Positions 7,418-15,683 of a DNA stretch of 39,459 bases are shown here, one piece after another. A program made the position numbers and the translations under genes. The notes under the pieces were generated by a model, which made no database searches, was not told the DNA's origin, and was given only the letters and a program-made list of their open reading frames with translations. Source of the stretch: Richelia sp. SL_2_1 (GTDB taxonomy: Bacteria; Cyanobacteriota; Cyanobacteriia; Cyanobacteriales; Nostocaceae); assembly GCA_012033205.1 (NCBI GenBank), contig JAAUSO010000054.1, forward strand, positions 1 through 39,459, given 5' to 3'. Within the stretch, counting starts at the first letter, position 1; each line of letters begins with the position of its first letter.

Positions 7418-8089
7418 TTAAGGAGGTTTCACTCGCAATAAACAATAGTCACTTGTATTAGAAATATTTTCACCTTTTTCATTCTTAACTACAGCCCTTT
7501 GTTCGGGATTATTAGTACAGTTTAAATTAGTCAAACTTTCAGAATTCCAAATAATAATATTCCGTGCTAACTCACCATGAGAACTTTTCAACCAGCGCAA
7601 ACTTTCCACCTCTGCAACTGTAAGTAACTTCGGTTCCCCAGGTGCATATCCACCAGCCAACCATACGGGAACAGTTAACCCAGTCAAAACACCAAATCCA
7701 ATTGCCGCTACAACTAATCCTATCGCTGGTAACATTACCACTAAACGACTTCGCTCTTTAGACTCGCAATGCTTGATTAATCGATTTACCATCGAGCGGA
7801 TTTCTACTTCCTGTCCACTCACAGCAGTACGCTTTGCTTTCTCCAAATGGTCGTAAATAGTTTCCGACCAACGTTGAAACAATAGTTCTAATTCGTTTGG
7901 TTTATGTTCTAGCAATACCTGAAGTTGACCAGTTGAAAGCATTACCAGGAATAAAGGGTCGCTTGTAGATAATCCATGCTCGACAGCAACTGCTAAAACC
8001 CGTCTTTGAAAATCAGCATCTTTCCCTTCAAGTAAACGGTTGAGATAACTTTCATTTTTTGCTTTTCGTAAACTATGCACCATAATCAA
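7418..8089 (-). CDS. Single-pass membrane protein of cyanobacterial plasmids (DUF6753-like)
   Basis: 223 residues. A soluble helical N-terminal domain (about 1-115, with DPLFLVMLSTGQLQVLLE) precedes one hydrophobic segment (about 117-140, LVVMLPAIGLVVAAIGFG) and a C-terminal domain of about 80 residues. It resembles DUF6753-type proteins from cyanobacterial plasmids, from memory only. Its start overlaps the end of the upstream gene by 17 bases, so the two are probably co-translated. Function unknown. Confidence 0.6.
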   Translation of the reverse strand: MIMVHSLRKAKNESYLNRLLEGKDADFQRRVLAVAVEHGLSTSDPLFLVMLSTGQLQVLLEHKPNELELLFQRWSETIYDHLEKAKRTAVSGQEVEIRSMVNRLIKHCESKERSRLVVMLPAIGLVVAAIGFGVLTGLTVPVWLAGGYAPGEPKLLTVAEVESLRWLKSSHGELARNIIIWNSESLTNLNCTNNPEQRAVVKNEKGENISNTSDYCLLRVKPP

Positions 8090-9077
8090 TTCCTTTTTGC
8101 TTTTTAATTTCGAGCTGATCAGCTTCGTTAACTGAACGTTCTTCTTCCATTGCGTTTCTTGCTCGTCGAAAATCTTCTCTATCGAATTGATGCAAAATCA
8201 TCTCAATTTTGGCAGCATCAATATCACCCAAAGCGTGAATAATATCAGCGTCGAAAGTCGCAGTAAAAATAGTATGTCCATCTTCCGAATCGCTTAAGGT
8301 ACAACAACTTTCTTCAACATTGATTGTGACAATTCCAAAAGGTGTAAAGACAAATTCATCAATATTTTGCCTCTCGTACTCATCCATGATTCTTTGGGTT
8401 AAATCTATTTGAGCATGAAACAATTCATTTTCATCTAATTTTGGAGCAGCTTCACGTTGAAAGTAATTCATAATTTCAGTTATGTTTGTGGTGTTTACTG
8501 CTGATTGTTGTTCGTTATATAGATGATTGTTGTGCATTTCTATTTCTAATTCTTGTTCTAAAGTAACTAATTCATCCGAAAACGAATGAATTATTAAATC
8601 CCTTAAAGCATTTAGATTGTCAGGAGTAATGCTTAATTGGGAAGCAATGACACCCGTATCTTTTTTGTTTATCATATTCTCTTCATCATCTTCATTACTA
8701 CTTGAATCATCAGAGCTATTTACAACCTGGGATATATTTGAAATTAGTTCTTCACGTAAATGCGCTAATTCCCACAGATATTCCGGACTAAAAACTTGGT
8801 CAAATATTTTGTTTCGAGTTGTATATTCAAAACTTGGTTCTAAATTACGGAAGGGTGATAGACTCCACTTACCTTCACGGTTAATGTGTCCGCTAATTAA
8901 TACATCTGCTTCTTGATGAGCAAAAAACCATTCCGATTTAATTCCTAAATGCTGTAATATACTATCTTCGGTGGTAAGAACATATAATCTTCCCATGTAT
9001 TGTTCTTTATCACTAATGATTACGTCACAGTTAAAAGCTTGATTTGTTGAGTATAAAGTCTGAAGTTCATAATTCAT
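8073..9077 (-). CDS. Hypothetical acidic plasmid protein
   Basis: 334 residues, acidic, with a very acidic and serine-rich stretch (SSDDSSSNEDDEEN, about 123-136) separating two domains. No membrane segment or known motif is seen. It is translationally coupled to the downstream membrane protein by a 17-base overlap, and follows the segregation cluster on the same strand after a 145-base repeat-bearing gap. Function unknown; no other assignment can be defended. Confidence 0.6.
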   Translation of the reverse strand: MNYELQTLYSTNQAFNCDVIISDKEQYMGRLYVLTTEDSILQHLGIKSEWFFAHQEADVLISGHINREGKWSLSPFRNLEPSFEYTTRNKIFDQVFSPEYLWELAHLREELISNISQVVNSSDDSSSNEDDEENMINKKDTGVIASQLSITPDNLNALRDLIIHSFSDELVTLEQELEIEMHNNHLYNEQQSAVNTTNITEIMNYFQREAAPKLDENELFHAQIDLTQRIMDEYERQNIDEFVFTPFGIVTINVEESCCTLSDSEDGHTIFTATFDADIIHALGDIDAAKIEMILHQFDREDFRRARNAMEEERSVNEADQLEIKKQKGIDYGA

Positions 9078-9084
9078 AATACTA

Positions 9085-9217
9085 TTTTAGTAAGATGTAT
9101 TGAAGAAGGCAGAGGGCAGGAGGCAGGAGGTAAAAAGAAGAAAATAAAAATATATGTTATGGGTTTAAATTTAGGTCAAATTAATAATTATATTGAATAT
9201 CCTTTTAGTAAGATGTA
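9085..9217. repeat. 15-bp direct repeats bracketing short tandem repeats
   Basis: TTTTAGTAAGATGTA occurs at 9085-9099 and again at 9203-9217. Between them lies a 'gaaggcagagggcaggaggc' tract (9104-9130). A matching inverted-sense tract (9228-9262) encodes the end of the ParA-like gene. Confidence 0.6.
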
Positions 9218-9222
9218 AAAAG

Positions 9223-9957
9223 TTAATCTCCCTTCTGCCCTCTGCCATCTGCCTTCTGCCTTATTTCCCACATTTGAGTACTTTCAATTGCTTGATGTGA
9301 TTCATTTAAAAAAGTAGATAATCTTTGCTGCGACATTATAGGCATGGTTTCTTCTATTTCTGTTGCATCAAACCTAAATTTATTTGAGTCAATAAAATAT
9401 CTATCCCCTGGATACAACATTGGAAAATCAATGATTCTTAAAGTCTTTTCATACTTTTTACATAAATCTTTGTAAGTCGCATTATCTTTTAAAAAACTCC
9501 AATCATCAGTTTTACCTAAATTTCTGACAAAAATATGGAGCATTTTATCTTTGTATAATTTCAAAGATTGGTAAAATAAATCGATAGATTCAAAACCGCC
9601 GTCACATACAAACCATTTACAAATATCTACATCATATTTGTCTGCTACTTCTAACAAACGTCCCTTTTTTATCCAATTCTTAACTTGAGGAAATACGTTC
9701 GCAGGAAGATTGACTATTACGGGTTTTTTCCTGGCTAATTCAAAAATGATGTCAGCTTTATCCCCCTTGTTTACAGCTTCACTAAATTCAGCATCAACAG
9801 CATAATCATAAAAGCGCTTAACATCTTGATTAGTTATATCTGCATCCACTAAAGTATGTTCCAGCTTCTTATCAATCGCATACTGCACCATGACACGGGT
9901 AAACAACGACTTCCCTACCCCTCCTTTTTCACCATCAATTAAATGTATTCTTGCCAT
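9223..9957 (-). CDS. ParA/MinD-like ATPase
   Basis: 244 residues. The deviant Walker A motif GEKGGVGKS (residues 9-17) follows a short beta strand, and TLVDADITNQD (about 35-45) gives the Walker A-prime region, both typical of ParA/MinD/CobQ P-loop ATPases. It probably drives plasmid positioning or works with the ParM-like filament encoded two genes upstream in the same minus-strand cluster. The C-terminal tail KADGRGQKGD is encoded by a short tandem repeat and is probably not conserved. Confidence 0.8.
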   Translation of the reverse strand: MARIHLIDGEKGGVGKSLFTRVMVQYAIDKKLEHTLVDADITNQDVKRFYDYAVDAEFSEAVNKGDKADIIFELARKKPVIVNLPANVFPQVKNWIKKGRLLEVADKYDVDICKWFVCDGGFESIDLFYQSLKLYKDKMLHIFVRNLGKTDDWSFLKDNATYKDLCKKYEKTLRIIDFPMLYPGDRYFIDSNKFRFDATEIEETMPIMSQQRLSTFLNESHQAIESTQMWEIRQKADGRGQKGD

Positions 9958-9973
9958 AATTAACTAATCTTTA

Positions 9974-10465
9974 TTAATCAAAGGTTTCGCTATCAGTTGT
10001 CATTCCTGCTAAATTCCATGCTTGTAGGTTAGAATCTTCAAATTGCTCATCAATATTTAGTGTTGGCAAACTGATATCAAAATTCAATGGCGTATCTTTT
10101 TGAGTTTTTCTTGTCTCTAATCCTCCGAATACGGTGCATAAAACATCTGTAACTGCGTGTTCATCTACTTTTATTGAAATACTCACGCATTGAAGATGAT
10201 TTGCGATCGCCTTTACTGAATCTAGAAATATGAGTTCTAGAGTTTCATGAGAATGACTACCTTCGCCATACAGTGCTAAAGCCATATAGTAAGCATTGAG
10301 AGCAGTAATTATCATCGCAGTTTTATCTTGAAATGGATGCAATTTCTCGTTTTGAATGTAACTAAGCATTTTTGCCTTGTCTGAATTCAATGGCGGCTGA
10401 GAACGCCATATGAAGTCCTTTTTTTTACTCATCTTGTACCCCTTTGCTTTCTCCTCTTCCCCCAC
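9974..10465 (-). CDS. Small protein of the ParM/ParA cluster
   Basis: 163 residues as drawn. The real start is probably the internal ATG giving MSKKKDFIWRSQPP, since the first residues (GEEEKAKGYK) are encoded by a purine-rich repeat overlapping the upstream gene. No motif is recognised. Its place between a ParM-like actin and a ParA-like ATPase fits an adaptor or centromere-binding role, but no ribbon-helix-helix is evident, so this is inference from context only. Confidence 0.6.
   Translation of the reverse strand: MGEEEKAKGYKMSKKKDFIWRSQPPLNSDKAKMLSYIQNEKLHPFQDKTAMIITALNAYYMALALYGEGSHSHETLELIFLDSVKAIANHLQCVSISIKVDEHAVTDVLCTVFGGLETRKTQKDTPLNFDISLPTLNIDEQFEDSNLQAWNLAGMTTDSETFD
10203..10210. 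repeat. HIP1 palindrome GCGATCGC (one of eight)
   Basis: Copies also lie at 15134, 19875, 23919, 28253, 32462, 38102 and 38431. This octamer is the highly iterated palindrome of many cyanobacterial genomes and is the best taxonomic marker in the window. Confidence 0.9.
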
Positions 10466-11594
10466 TTTTTTCCTCTCTCATAACTGCTTTAACCTTAATA
10501 CTGTGATACACCGAAAGCGCCCATACATCAGCTAAACGATTTCCTAACCACTGCTCGTTTAAAGTTTGTGGTACTTCCACGCCGCCATGCCAAACTATAG
10601 GCGTTGCGGGAAATAGTGCATCTAATTCTTCTCTTAGATAATCAGCCGTACCACCACAAATGATTACCTCGTCCAATTCGTTTTTATTCGGCAATACTTC
10701 TGTTAACCAACTCATAAGTGCAATACTATATTCTGCTCTCGATGAATTTATAACAGATATGATTTTTTCAATTTGAGCATCTCGAAGATTATCAGAATTA
10801 CATAAATGATAGAAGTGCTGGGGTTTTGCTTCATTACCAGCTGCAACAATCCCTTCAATCAATTCTTGTGCTTCTAACCCTGATGTACGTTCTATGACTA
10901 AATCGACCATTTTAGTCATGCCCAACTTAGCTGTTTTACCGCGATTCAAAATACCGCGACGAGATATGATTACCGAGGCATTCCGATATCCCAACATCAC
11001 TAAAGCAATAACTTTACGCCTTATTGCCTCACCTGTATTTTTGCAGTACATCGCATAAATACCACCACTTTCAGGAAAGCATTCGTAACCTATTAAGTTG
11101 GCATTAATCTTCTTGGTTGGTGTATCGAATTGTGCTAAAGCTTCCTTGAGCATCGGTTTGAGTAACGCCGAATCTTCAAATTCCCCCGGTGGTAAAAGTA
11201 ATGCCAGAGAAATGTCAAAAGAATCAGATAACTTGAATTTCTGCTTTATCGCCCACACGGCAGCCAAGGTTTTATACAATGCCAATTCATACTTGCGCGG
11301 TTTTAGTCTCGGTGTCGCACTGTAGATGCTCCGTGCCAAGTAACCTACTGCTCGATAATCTTCACGAATTCCCACCCAAGCGGTGTTTTCAGGGTAAGCA
11401 TTGCCCAAATTACGAGTTTGAAAAGCCAACGACGTGTAAGGAGCTTCGATTACAGCAGCTTCCATCCAGAGTGCTGTTGGTTTACCACCGCGAATCTGCA
11501 CTATACCTTTAGTACCACTTCCACCAAAGTCCATAGTAAGAGTCAATTGGGGATATGCAAGATTATTTAATCTACCCATAAGTAATTTCCTCAC
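10425..11594 (-). CDS. ParM/StbA-like actin-family plasmid segregation ATPase
   Basis: 389 residues. The N-terminal phosphate-1 loop DFGGSGTKG (22-30) and the adenosine motif EVIICGGTADYL (309-320) define the actin/Hsp70 ATPase fold, in the arrangement of plasmid ParM and StbA proteins. The phosphate-2 region reads ALVMLGYRNASV (197-208), where the usual aspartate before G-Y-R is replaced by leucine. It would polymerise to push plasmid copies apart. The tail (EEKSGGRGESKG) is repeat-derived and overlaps the next gene. An operator-like site lies 68 bp upstream. Confidence 0.8.
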   Translation of the reverse strand: MRKLLMGRLNNLAYPQLTLTMDFGGSGTKGIVQIRGGKPTALWMEAAVIEAPYTSLAFQTRNLGNAYPENTAWVGIREDYRAVGYLARSIYSATPRLKPRKYELALYKTLAAVWAIKQKFKLSDSFDISLALLLPPGEFEDSALLKPMLKEALAQFDTPTKKINANLIGYECFPESGGIYAMYCKNTGEAIRRKVIALVMLGYRNASVIISRRGILNRGKTAKLGMTKMVDLVIERTSGLEAQELIEGIVAAGNEAKPQHFYHLCNSDNLRDAQIEKIISVINSSRAEYSIALMSWLTEVLPNKNELDEVIICGGTADYLREELDALFPATPIVWHGGVEVPQTLNEQWLGNRLADVWALSVYHSIKVKAVMREEKSGGRGESKGVQDE

Positions 11595-11661
11595 ACAGCA
11601 TCTCTACTAGGGTAGCAATTAGGAATATTTCTTCAGGTATAACTAAAGTAGTTATTTGCTC

Positions 11662-11678
11662 TATCACTATTGACGTAA
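11662..11678. promoter_or_regulatory. Operator-like site, copy 2, ahead of the ParM-like gene
   Basis: TATCACTATT matches one arm of the palindrome TATCACTATAGTGATA and runs into TGACGTAAA. The 14-base string ACTATTGACGTAAA here recurs exactly at 22225-22237 (with one base before), ahead of another operon. The spacer 11595-11849 holds no supported gene. Confidence 0.5.
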
Positions 11679-11849
11679 AGCTGATTATAGGGATTTTGTA
11701 GGGTAAAAGTGTCAGTCATCGAGCTAATGGATGAGCATTTCCTCCATTCTCCCTACTCTGGGTTGTGCGGCGGTTTTTCCCTCATAAGGCTGCTGTCTGG
11801 CGGAGCAAGCAGTGGTGGTATACGTATTTATTCTTTGAAAGAATATTTC

Positions 11850-12323
11850 TTAATTAAACTCTGGTTCATCCAGGCTTTTTTCTGCTTCGGCAATCAACTC
11901 ATCTAAGCTATCTGGAAAAGTCCCCCGTTCTACCATCTTGGTGAAAACTTCATAGCAGTCACTCTTTGCTTTCTCCTTACGCGGAAAGCCGAGCCATAGA
12001 ATCACAATTGCTTTTAATTCTGGGGTATCAAAAGCCCGAAAAAATAATCGATACCTTTGAGGTAAACCCATTTTCTTCACTCGTCCGTAACGTTTTAACG
12101 CTCCCGTCAATGCAAAATAACTATGCTTTGGGTCGGAAGGAATTTTGGTTTCAATCGCAACAGTAATCGCTGCAAATAGCTTTACAGTTGCATGAGTTTT
12201 GAATTCATCTTCTGGCAACTTATTACGTAAATAAGAAACCCGATCTAATAGTTCTTGATACTGAACTCCAAATAGCTGAGGATGAAAATAAATTTCCCAT
12301 TCATTACTGACAAACTTAGCCAT
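11850..12323 (-). CDS. yhaV: YhaV-type ribonuclease toxin
   Basis: 157 residues, the usual size. It has the family's look: WEIYFHPQLFGVQYQELLDRV at the start in two pieces, HATVKLFAAITVAI, then PSDPKHSYFALTGALKRYGR and the catalytic-core strand YRLFFRAF followed by IVILWLGFPRKEK. YhaV toxins are RelE-superfamily ribonucleases acting at the ribosome, neutralised by PrlF. Its start overlaps the antitoxin gene by eight bases. It is intact, unlike the two other toxins in the window, and would act in plasmid maintenance. Confidence 0.85.
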   Translation of the reverse strand: MAKFVSNEWEIYFHPQLFGVQYQELLDRVSYLRNKLPEDEFKTHATVKLFAAITVAIETKIPSDPKHSYFALTGALKRYGRVKKMGLPQRYRLFFRAFDTPELKAIVILWLGFPRKEKAKSDCYEVFTKMVERGTFPDSLDELIAEAEKSLDEPEFN

Positions 12324-12651
12324 CTTCGTGCGAATCTGATTCTAATTCCACACCCTCAATCAATTCGCGAGCAGTTTCAGACATTTCAACTGTATAAGGT
12401 TGCAATGTGTTATCTTTCAATGCTTCTGTCATCGCAAAATCCAGAAACAGCCGCATCACCAAGGAATCTTCTTCCGAATCGTCATCTACAACATCAGGAA
12501 CAATCTTAACGATCGCAGTATCAGGGGACAACACTTCTATCCAACCCGAAGCATTGTTAAACTGAGGATGTTCGCGGTAAAAATCCGCAGGCAAGCGAAA
12601 CCCTGCGCTGTTACCAATTTTGGTACTGCGAATTTTGTAGGAGTTACTCAT
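12316..12651 (-). CDS. prlF: PrlF/AbrB-like antitoxin
   Basis: 111 residues. The N-terminal swapped-hairpin AbrB motif is seen in STKIGNSAGFRLPADFYREH (about 9-28) and the acidic C-terminal half (DDDSEEDS, then SETARELIEGVELESDSHED) would wrap the toxin. It precedes and overlaps yhaV, the standard antitoxin-toxin order. Antitoxins of this kind repress their own operon; the palindrome at 12666-12681 is the likely operator. Confidence 0.8.
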   Translation of the reverse strand: MSNSYKIRSTKIGNSAGFRLPADFYREHPQFNNASGWIEVLSPDTAIVKIVPDVVDDDSEEDSLVMRLFLDFAMTEALKDNTLQPYTVEMSETARELIEGVELESDSHEDG

Positions 12652-12665
12652 CTATTGTATGTACG

Positions 12666-12681
12666 TGATGTACTTACATCA
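12666..12681. promoter_or_regulatory. Palindromic operator candidate of the YhaV/PrlF operon
   Basis: TGATGTA-CT-TACATCA is a perfect 7-2-7 inverted repeat 15 bp ahead of the antitoxin ATG, in the divergent spacer shared with mobC. It could repress both directions. Confidence 0.5.
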
Positions 12682-12743
12682 TAACAGAATTAACCCAACT
12701 TAAAAAAACTTGTGCTGCTTCTTAAATATATTTAACAATCGCA

Positions 12744-13130
12744 ATGGCAGCTAAACAAAAACAACATACAGTCCGATTTGAAATGCTGCTGACAAAAGAA
12801 CAAAACGAACATTGGCAAGCATTAGCGGAATCTAACGGTATCAGCAAAGCAGAACTGGTTAGACGGAGAATGGCAGGATGTCGTATCAAAAGTATTCCCC
12901 AAATTAACTGGAAATGCTACTGGCAATTATTAAAAATCAGCGAAGATATTAGTCAAATCCTCAAGGCTCACAATGATGTCATAACCAAAGGTTTAACCCC
13001 ACCACCTATTGACTTTAATACTTTTGAGAAGCTATTGAGAGAAATTTCAACATTACGTTTGTGTTTAATTTTAGAAGGCGAAGAAGAAATTAATAAAGAG
13101 GTTAAAAAAAGCGATAATTGGGAAGAATAA
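12744..13130 (+). CDS. MobC-like relaxosome accessory protein
   Basis: 128 residues. The N-terminus (TVRFEMLLTKEQNEHWQALA, then ISKAELVRRRM) is a ribbon-helix-helix domain as in MobC/MbeC mobilisation proteins: one beta strand followed by two helices. It lies immediately ahead of a small gene and the relaxase on the same strand, the usual order. It would bind the transfer origin, which I expect in or near 12652-12743 but cannot identify. Confidence 0.65.
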   Translation: MAAKQKQHTVRFEMLLTKEQNEHWQALAESNGISKAELVRRRMAGCRIKSIPQINWKCYWQLLKISEDISQILKAHNDVITKGLTPPPIDFNTFEKLLREISTLRLCLILEGEEEINKEVKKSDNWEE

Positions 13131-13154
13131 ATTTAATTCCATCAACGCTGTACT

Positions 13155-13349
13155 ATGGCAAAACAGCCAAAAATAAAAATAGGTGAGCGCATCTGTCGTC
13201 GTACAGACGATAACAAAGTATATATGGGTATTTGTATAAAAATTACAGAAAAAGGAGTTCGATGTAAATGGGATGATTTACCGTTGGAACTAGCGACTGT
13301 ACTTCTTTACAAGAACTATGGAGAATTTTGGGAAAAAGTTAGTGATTAA
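13155..13349 (+). CDS. Small hypothetical protein in the mob operon
   Basis: 64 residues, basic, starting MAKQPKIKIGERICRRTDDN. It has no known motif; the alternating strands suggest a small beta-barrel. It lies 24 bases after mobC and 43 bases before the relaxase, so it is probably part of that operon. Confidence 0.5.
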   Translation: MAKQPKIKIGERICRRTDDNKVYMGICIKITEKGVRCKWDDLPLELATVLLYKNYGEFWEKVSD

Positions 13350-13392
13350 TTTAATAACCATTCGTTTAATTATGATGTAGTACGGGCGTAGA

Positions 13393-14333
13393 ATGATTGG
13401 CAAGATTAAAAAAGGTAAAAGCTTCGTAGGGCTTACCAAATACATCCTTGAAAAAGAACAAGCGGAGCTTCTAAGCACAAACCTTGCAGGAGAAACACCA
13501 CAAGACTTTTACAGACAACTTTGTGCAACACAGCAGTTAAATCCGAGAGTGCGATACGCGAAGCGTCGCCCTTCGGGCTATCGCCAGTTAGTCATATCAG
13601 TATCAGTTTCCCATTTCACGAAAAACCAGAAAATCAAGAATTGGAAGAAATTGTCGAAGAAACGCTTATAGGGATGGGGTTTGAGAAAAACCTTTATTTT
13701 GCAGCATCCCATAATGACTGTAATCATTTCCACCTGCATATTGCCGCAAGTCGTATCAATATCGATGGTGAATGTGTATCTGATTGGTATGATAAACGAC
13801 GTTTGGAAAAGGTTTTAAGAAATTTAGAATCCCGTTTCAATTTGACCTCTGTACCAAATTCATGGTCCGTTGACCGTACAGCACCATCTACCGGACAAAA
13901 GCGGCGAATGTTTCGAGAAAACCAAGAATTTGAGTTGGGCTTGCGGGATAAACCAGCAGATAAAAGTGCAGTTGAGAAAATTCAAGATGCAATAGAAACT
14001 GCGATTCAACCAGGGATAGAGTTTGCTCAATTTGTTGAAAAATTGAAACTAGCAGATGTAGAAACATCATTGAAATTCAACGACGAGGGTATTATTCAAG
14101 GTATTTCCTATTCCATAGATGGTGTTGCGTTTGCTGGAGGTAAATTAGGCAGAAATGATTTTGCTTGTAATCTCAAAGGGTTAGCAATGCGAGGTGTTAA
14201 ATTCGACCTAGAATACGGTGATTTGATGTTAACTCGACACGAGACTAAAGATAATAAACAGCCAAATGAAGCAAATCATACGAAAGTCAACGGGAATATA
14301 CGTTCCAAAAATACCCAAATAGAATTTGATTAA
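13393..14333 (+). pseudogene. Relaxase split by a 35-bp repeat insertion
   Basis: Reading from ATG 13393 gives MIGKIKKGKSFVGLTKYILE and so on to QQLNPR (residue 52), where the frame enters a repeat and runs to an unnatural tail ending at 13671. Removing 35 bases (13549-13583) joins it in frame to PVSHISISFPFHEKP and the relaxase three-histidine motif HNDCNHFHLHIAASRI, ending at 14333. Motif I tyrosine would be Y17. The whole is a MobP/MobQ-like relaxase of about 300 residues that nicks oriT and leads the strand into the T4SS. As read, catalytic tyrosine and histidines are on separate peptides, so transfer by this relaxase should fail unless the element is bypassed. Confidence 0.8.
13549..13584 (+). 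repeat. 35-38 bp cloverleaf-like mobile repeat, copy 1
   Basis: Outer arms GTGCGATA and TATCGC(AC) enclose two hairpins, ACGC-GAA-GCGT and GCCC-TTC-GGGC. The same sequence occurs at 22911-22948 and 30461-30496 in the opposite orientation. The insert here, judged by the frame of the relaxase, is 35 bases. Confidence 0.85.
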
Positions 14334-14363
14334 ATTGAACTCCCCAAATTGCCATATTTGTGG

Positions 14364-14411
14364 AGTATTGGACTCGGTTGCTAAGAAAATATGACAACCG
14401 AGTCTAATACT
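14364..14411. terminator. Bidirectional terminator between relaxase and ParB-like gene
   Basis: AGTATTGGACTCGGTTG (14364-14380) pairs with CAACCGAGTCTAATACT (14395-14411), 17 bp with one mismatch around a 14-base loop. It sits between the convergent ends at 14333 and 14438. Confidence 0.65.
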
Positions 14412-14437
14412 CTTTAACGCCTTAATTTTACTACCTT

Positions 14438-15592
14438 TCAACTGATTGAATACTCTGCTTCAAGAAAAGCCAATATTCGCTCCTGCTTAGGTGTTAAGCT
14501 AGATGGGTCATGAACCTTTCCCAACACTTCTAGTACTGCTGCATGGGTAGGCTCATAATCTGATTCAACTTTACTGACTATATGTCTGAGCCGAATGCAA
14601 TTTTGGGAAGCTGCATCTTCACTCGCTGCATAAGCTCTTTCTAAATGCTCTGGTTTAACAGTTTCCAAATCAACTTTCCAGGTTTTAATACTGCAACTAT
14701 GAGGGTTTATCTGACAAACAATGCACCAACATCCAGAAAATGGTCTTAAATCCGGTTCATATTTTGGCATAATTCGACACACCTCACCAACATAATGTGG
14801 ATTAGGTACGCGCTGCTTATCCTTTATTTGCCGGACTATATCAGATTTGTTTTGCTTGCTACGGAGTAATTTTTGTGCCGATTCTTTTCCTTCTCGATCA
14901 ACAACTTTCGCAAGCAATAAAATATCCTTTTTAGTTAGCCCGCTATTACGAGCTAATATAGAATGCTTGAGTTCTTCACCCAGCGATTGCGCTAAAGTAT
15001 CTAATGCATTCGTAAACTTAGCATCGTTACGAATAGTTCTACCAGTAACTTTGTACTGTTGTGCCAAACTTTGAGCCACATCTACCGATAGGAAATTATT
15101 TCCGTTCGGTGAATTCTGCTTCAGATTGTGATTGCGATCGCCTTTCAAATTGAGATATCGTTTACCTCGTAAGTAGCTGCCAACTTCAGGTGTAATATTG
15201 CGTCTACCCAGTTGATTATTCGCAATCCAGCAAATAGCAGCTTCTCTTGAAGCGATTTCAATTTCCACAATTTTGTAAGGTATATGCTCGCGGGTGCATA
15301 TCTCATAACGGTTGTGACCATCGAGTAAAATATTATGATGTTGCCACACGATTAACGGGTCAAGACAACCAAATTCCTTTAAATTTGCTTGTAGTTGTAA
15401 TTTTTCTTCAAGAGCTAGAGGAGGAATTAAATTTTTAAACTCAGGGTCAATAGTCACTGTGGAAACTTCTGAATGTGGAATTTCGGGAATATCGTCGGGT
15501 TCGTCCCAAGTAGGGTCATATTTAACACCATCCCAATCACCTTCATAACTTTTTTGAAATGGTTGCTGATATTGATCGGTATTAAAAATCAT
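14438..15592 (-). CDS. ParB/sulfiredoxin-fold DNA-binding protein
   Basis: 384 residues. An N-terminal ParB-like nuclease domain (about 50-125) contains LKEFGCLDPLIVW, the nucleotide-pocket motif DGHNRYEI (about 91-98) and an AICWIANNQLGRRN segment typical of cyanobacterial plasmid ParB-like proteins. A helical HTH-like part follows (VAQSLAQQYKVTGRTIRNDAKF). The C-terminal half has several cysteines (SGCWCIVC) that may bind metal. It could serve in partitioning or as a regulator; it is separated from the ParA/ParM genes, so direct partnership is uncertain. Confidence 0.7.
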   Translation of the reverse strand: MIFNTDQYQQPFQKSYEGDWDGVKYDPTWDEPDDIPEIPHSEVSTVTIDPEFKNLIPPLALEEKLQLQANLKEFGCLDPLIVWQHHNILLDGHNRYEICTREHIPYKIVEIEIASREAAICWIANNQLGRRNITPEVGSYLRGKRYLNLKGDRNHNLKQNSPNGNNFLSVDVAQSLAQQYKVTGRTIRNDAKFTNALDTLAQSLGEELKHSILARNSGLTKKDILLLAKVVDREGKESAQKLLRSKQNKSDIVRQIKDKQRVPNPHYVGEVCRIMPKYEPDLRPFSGCWCIVCQINPHSCSIKTWKVDLETVKPEHLERAYAASEDAASQNCIRLRHIVSKVESDYEPTHAAVLEVLGKVHDPSSLTPKQERILAFLEAEYSIS

Positions 15593-15683
15593 CGTAATTT
15601 TTTACACTCCTACATTAATTTAGAAGGCATTCCTCATGAAAATAAGGAAAGAATACCAATTATCTAAGTCTTAATATTTCTTC

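Noticed and set aside
11709-11906. 65-residue plus-strand ORF next to the ParM operator
   Set aside because: Overlaps the YhaV gene on the other strand and has a random-looking, cysteine- and leucine-rich composition.
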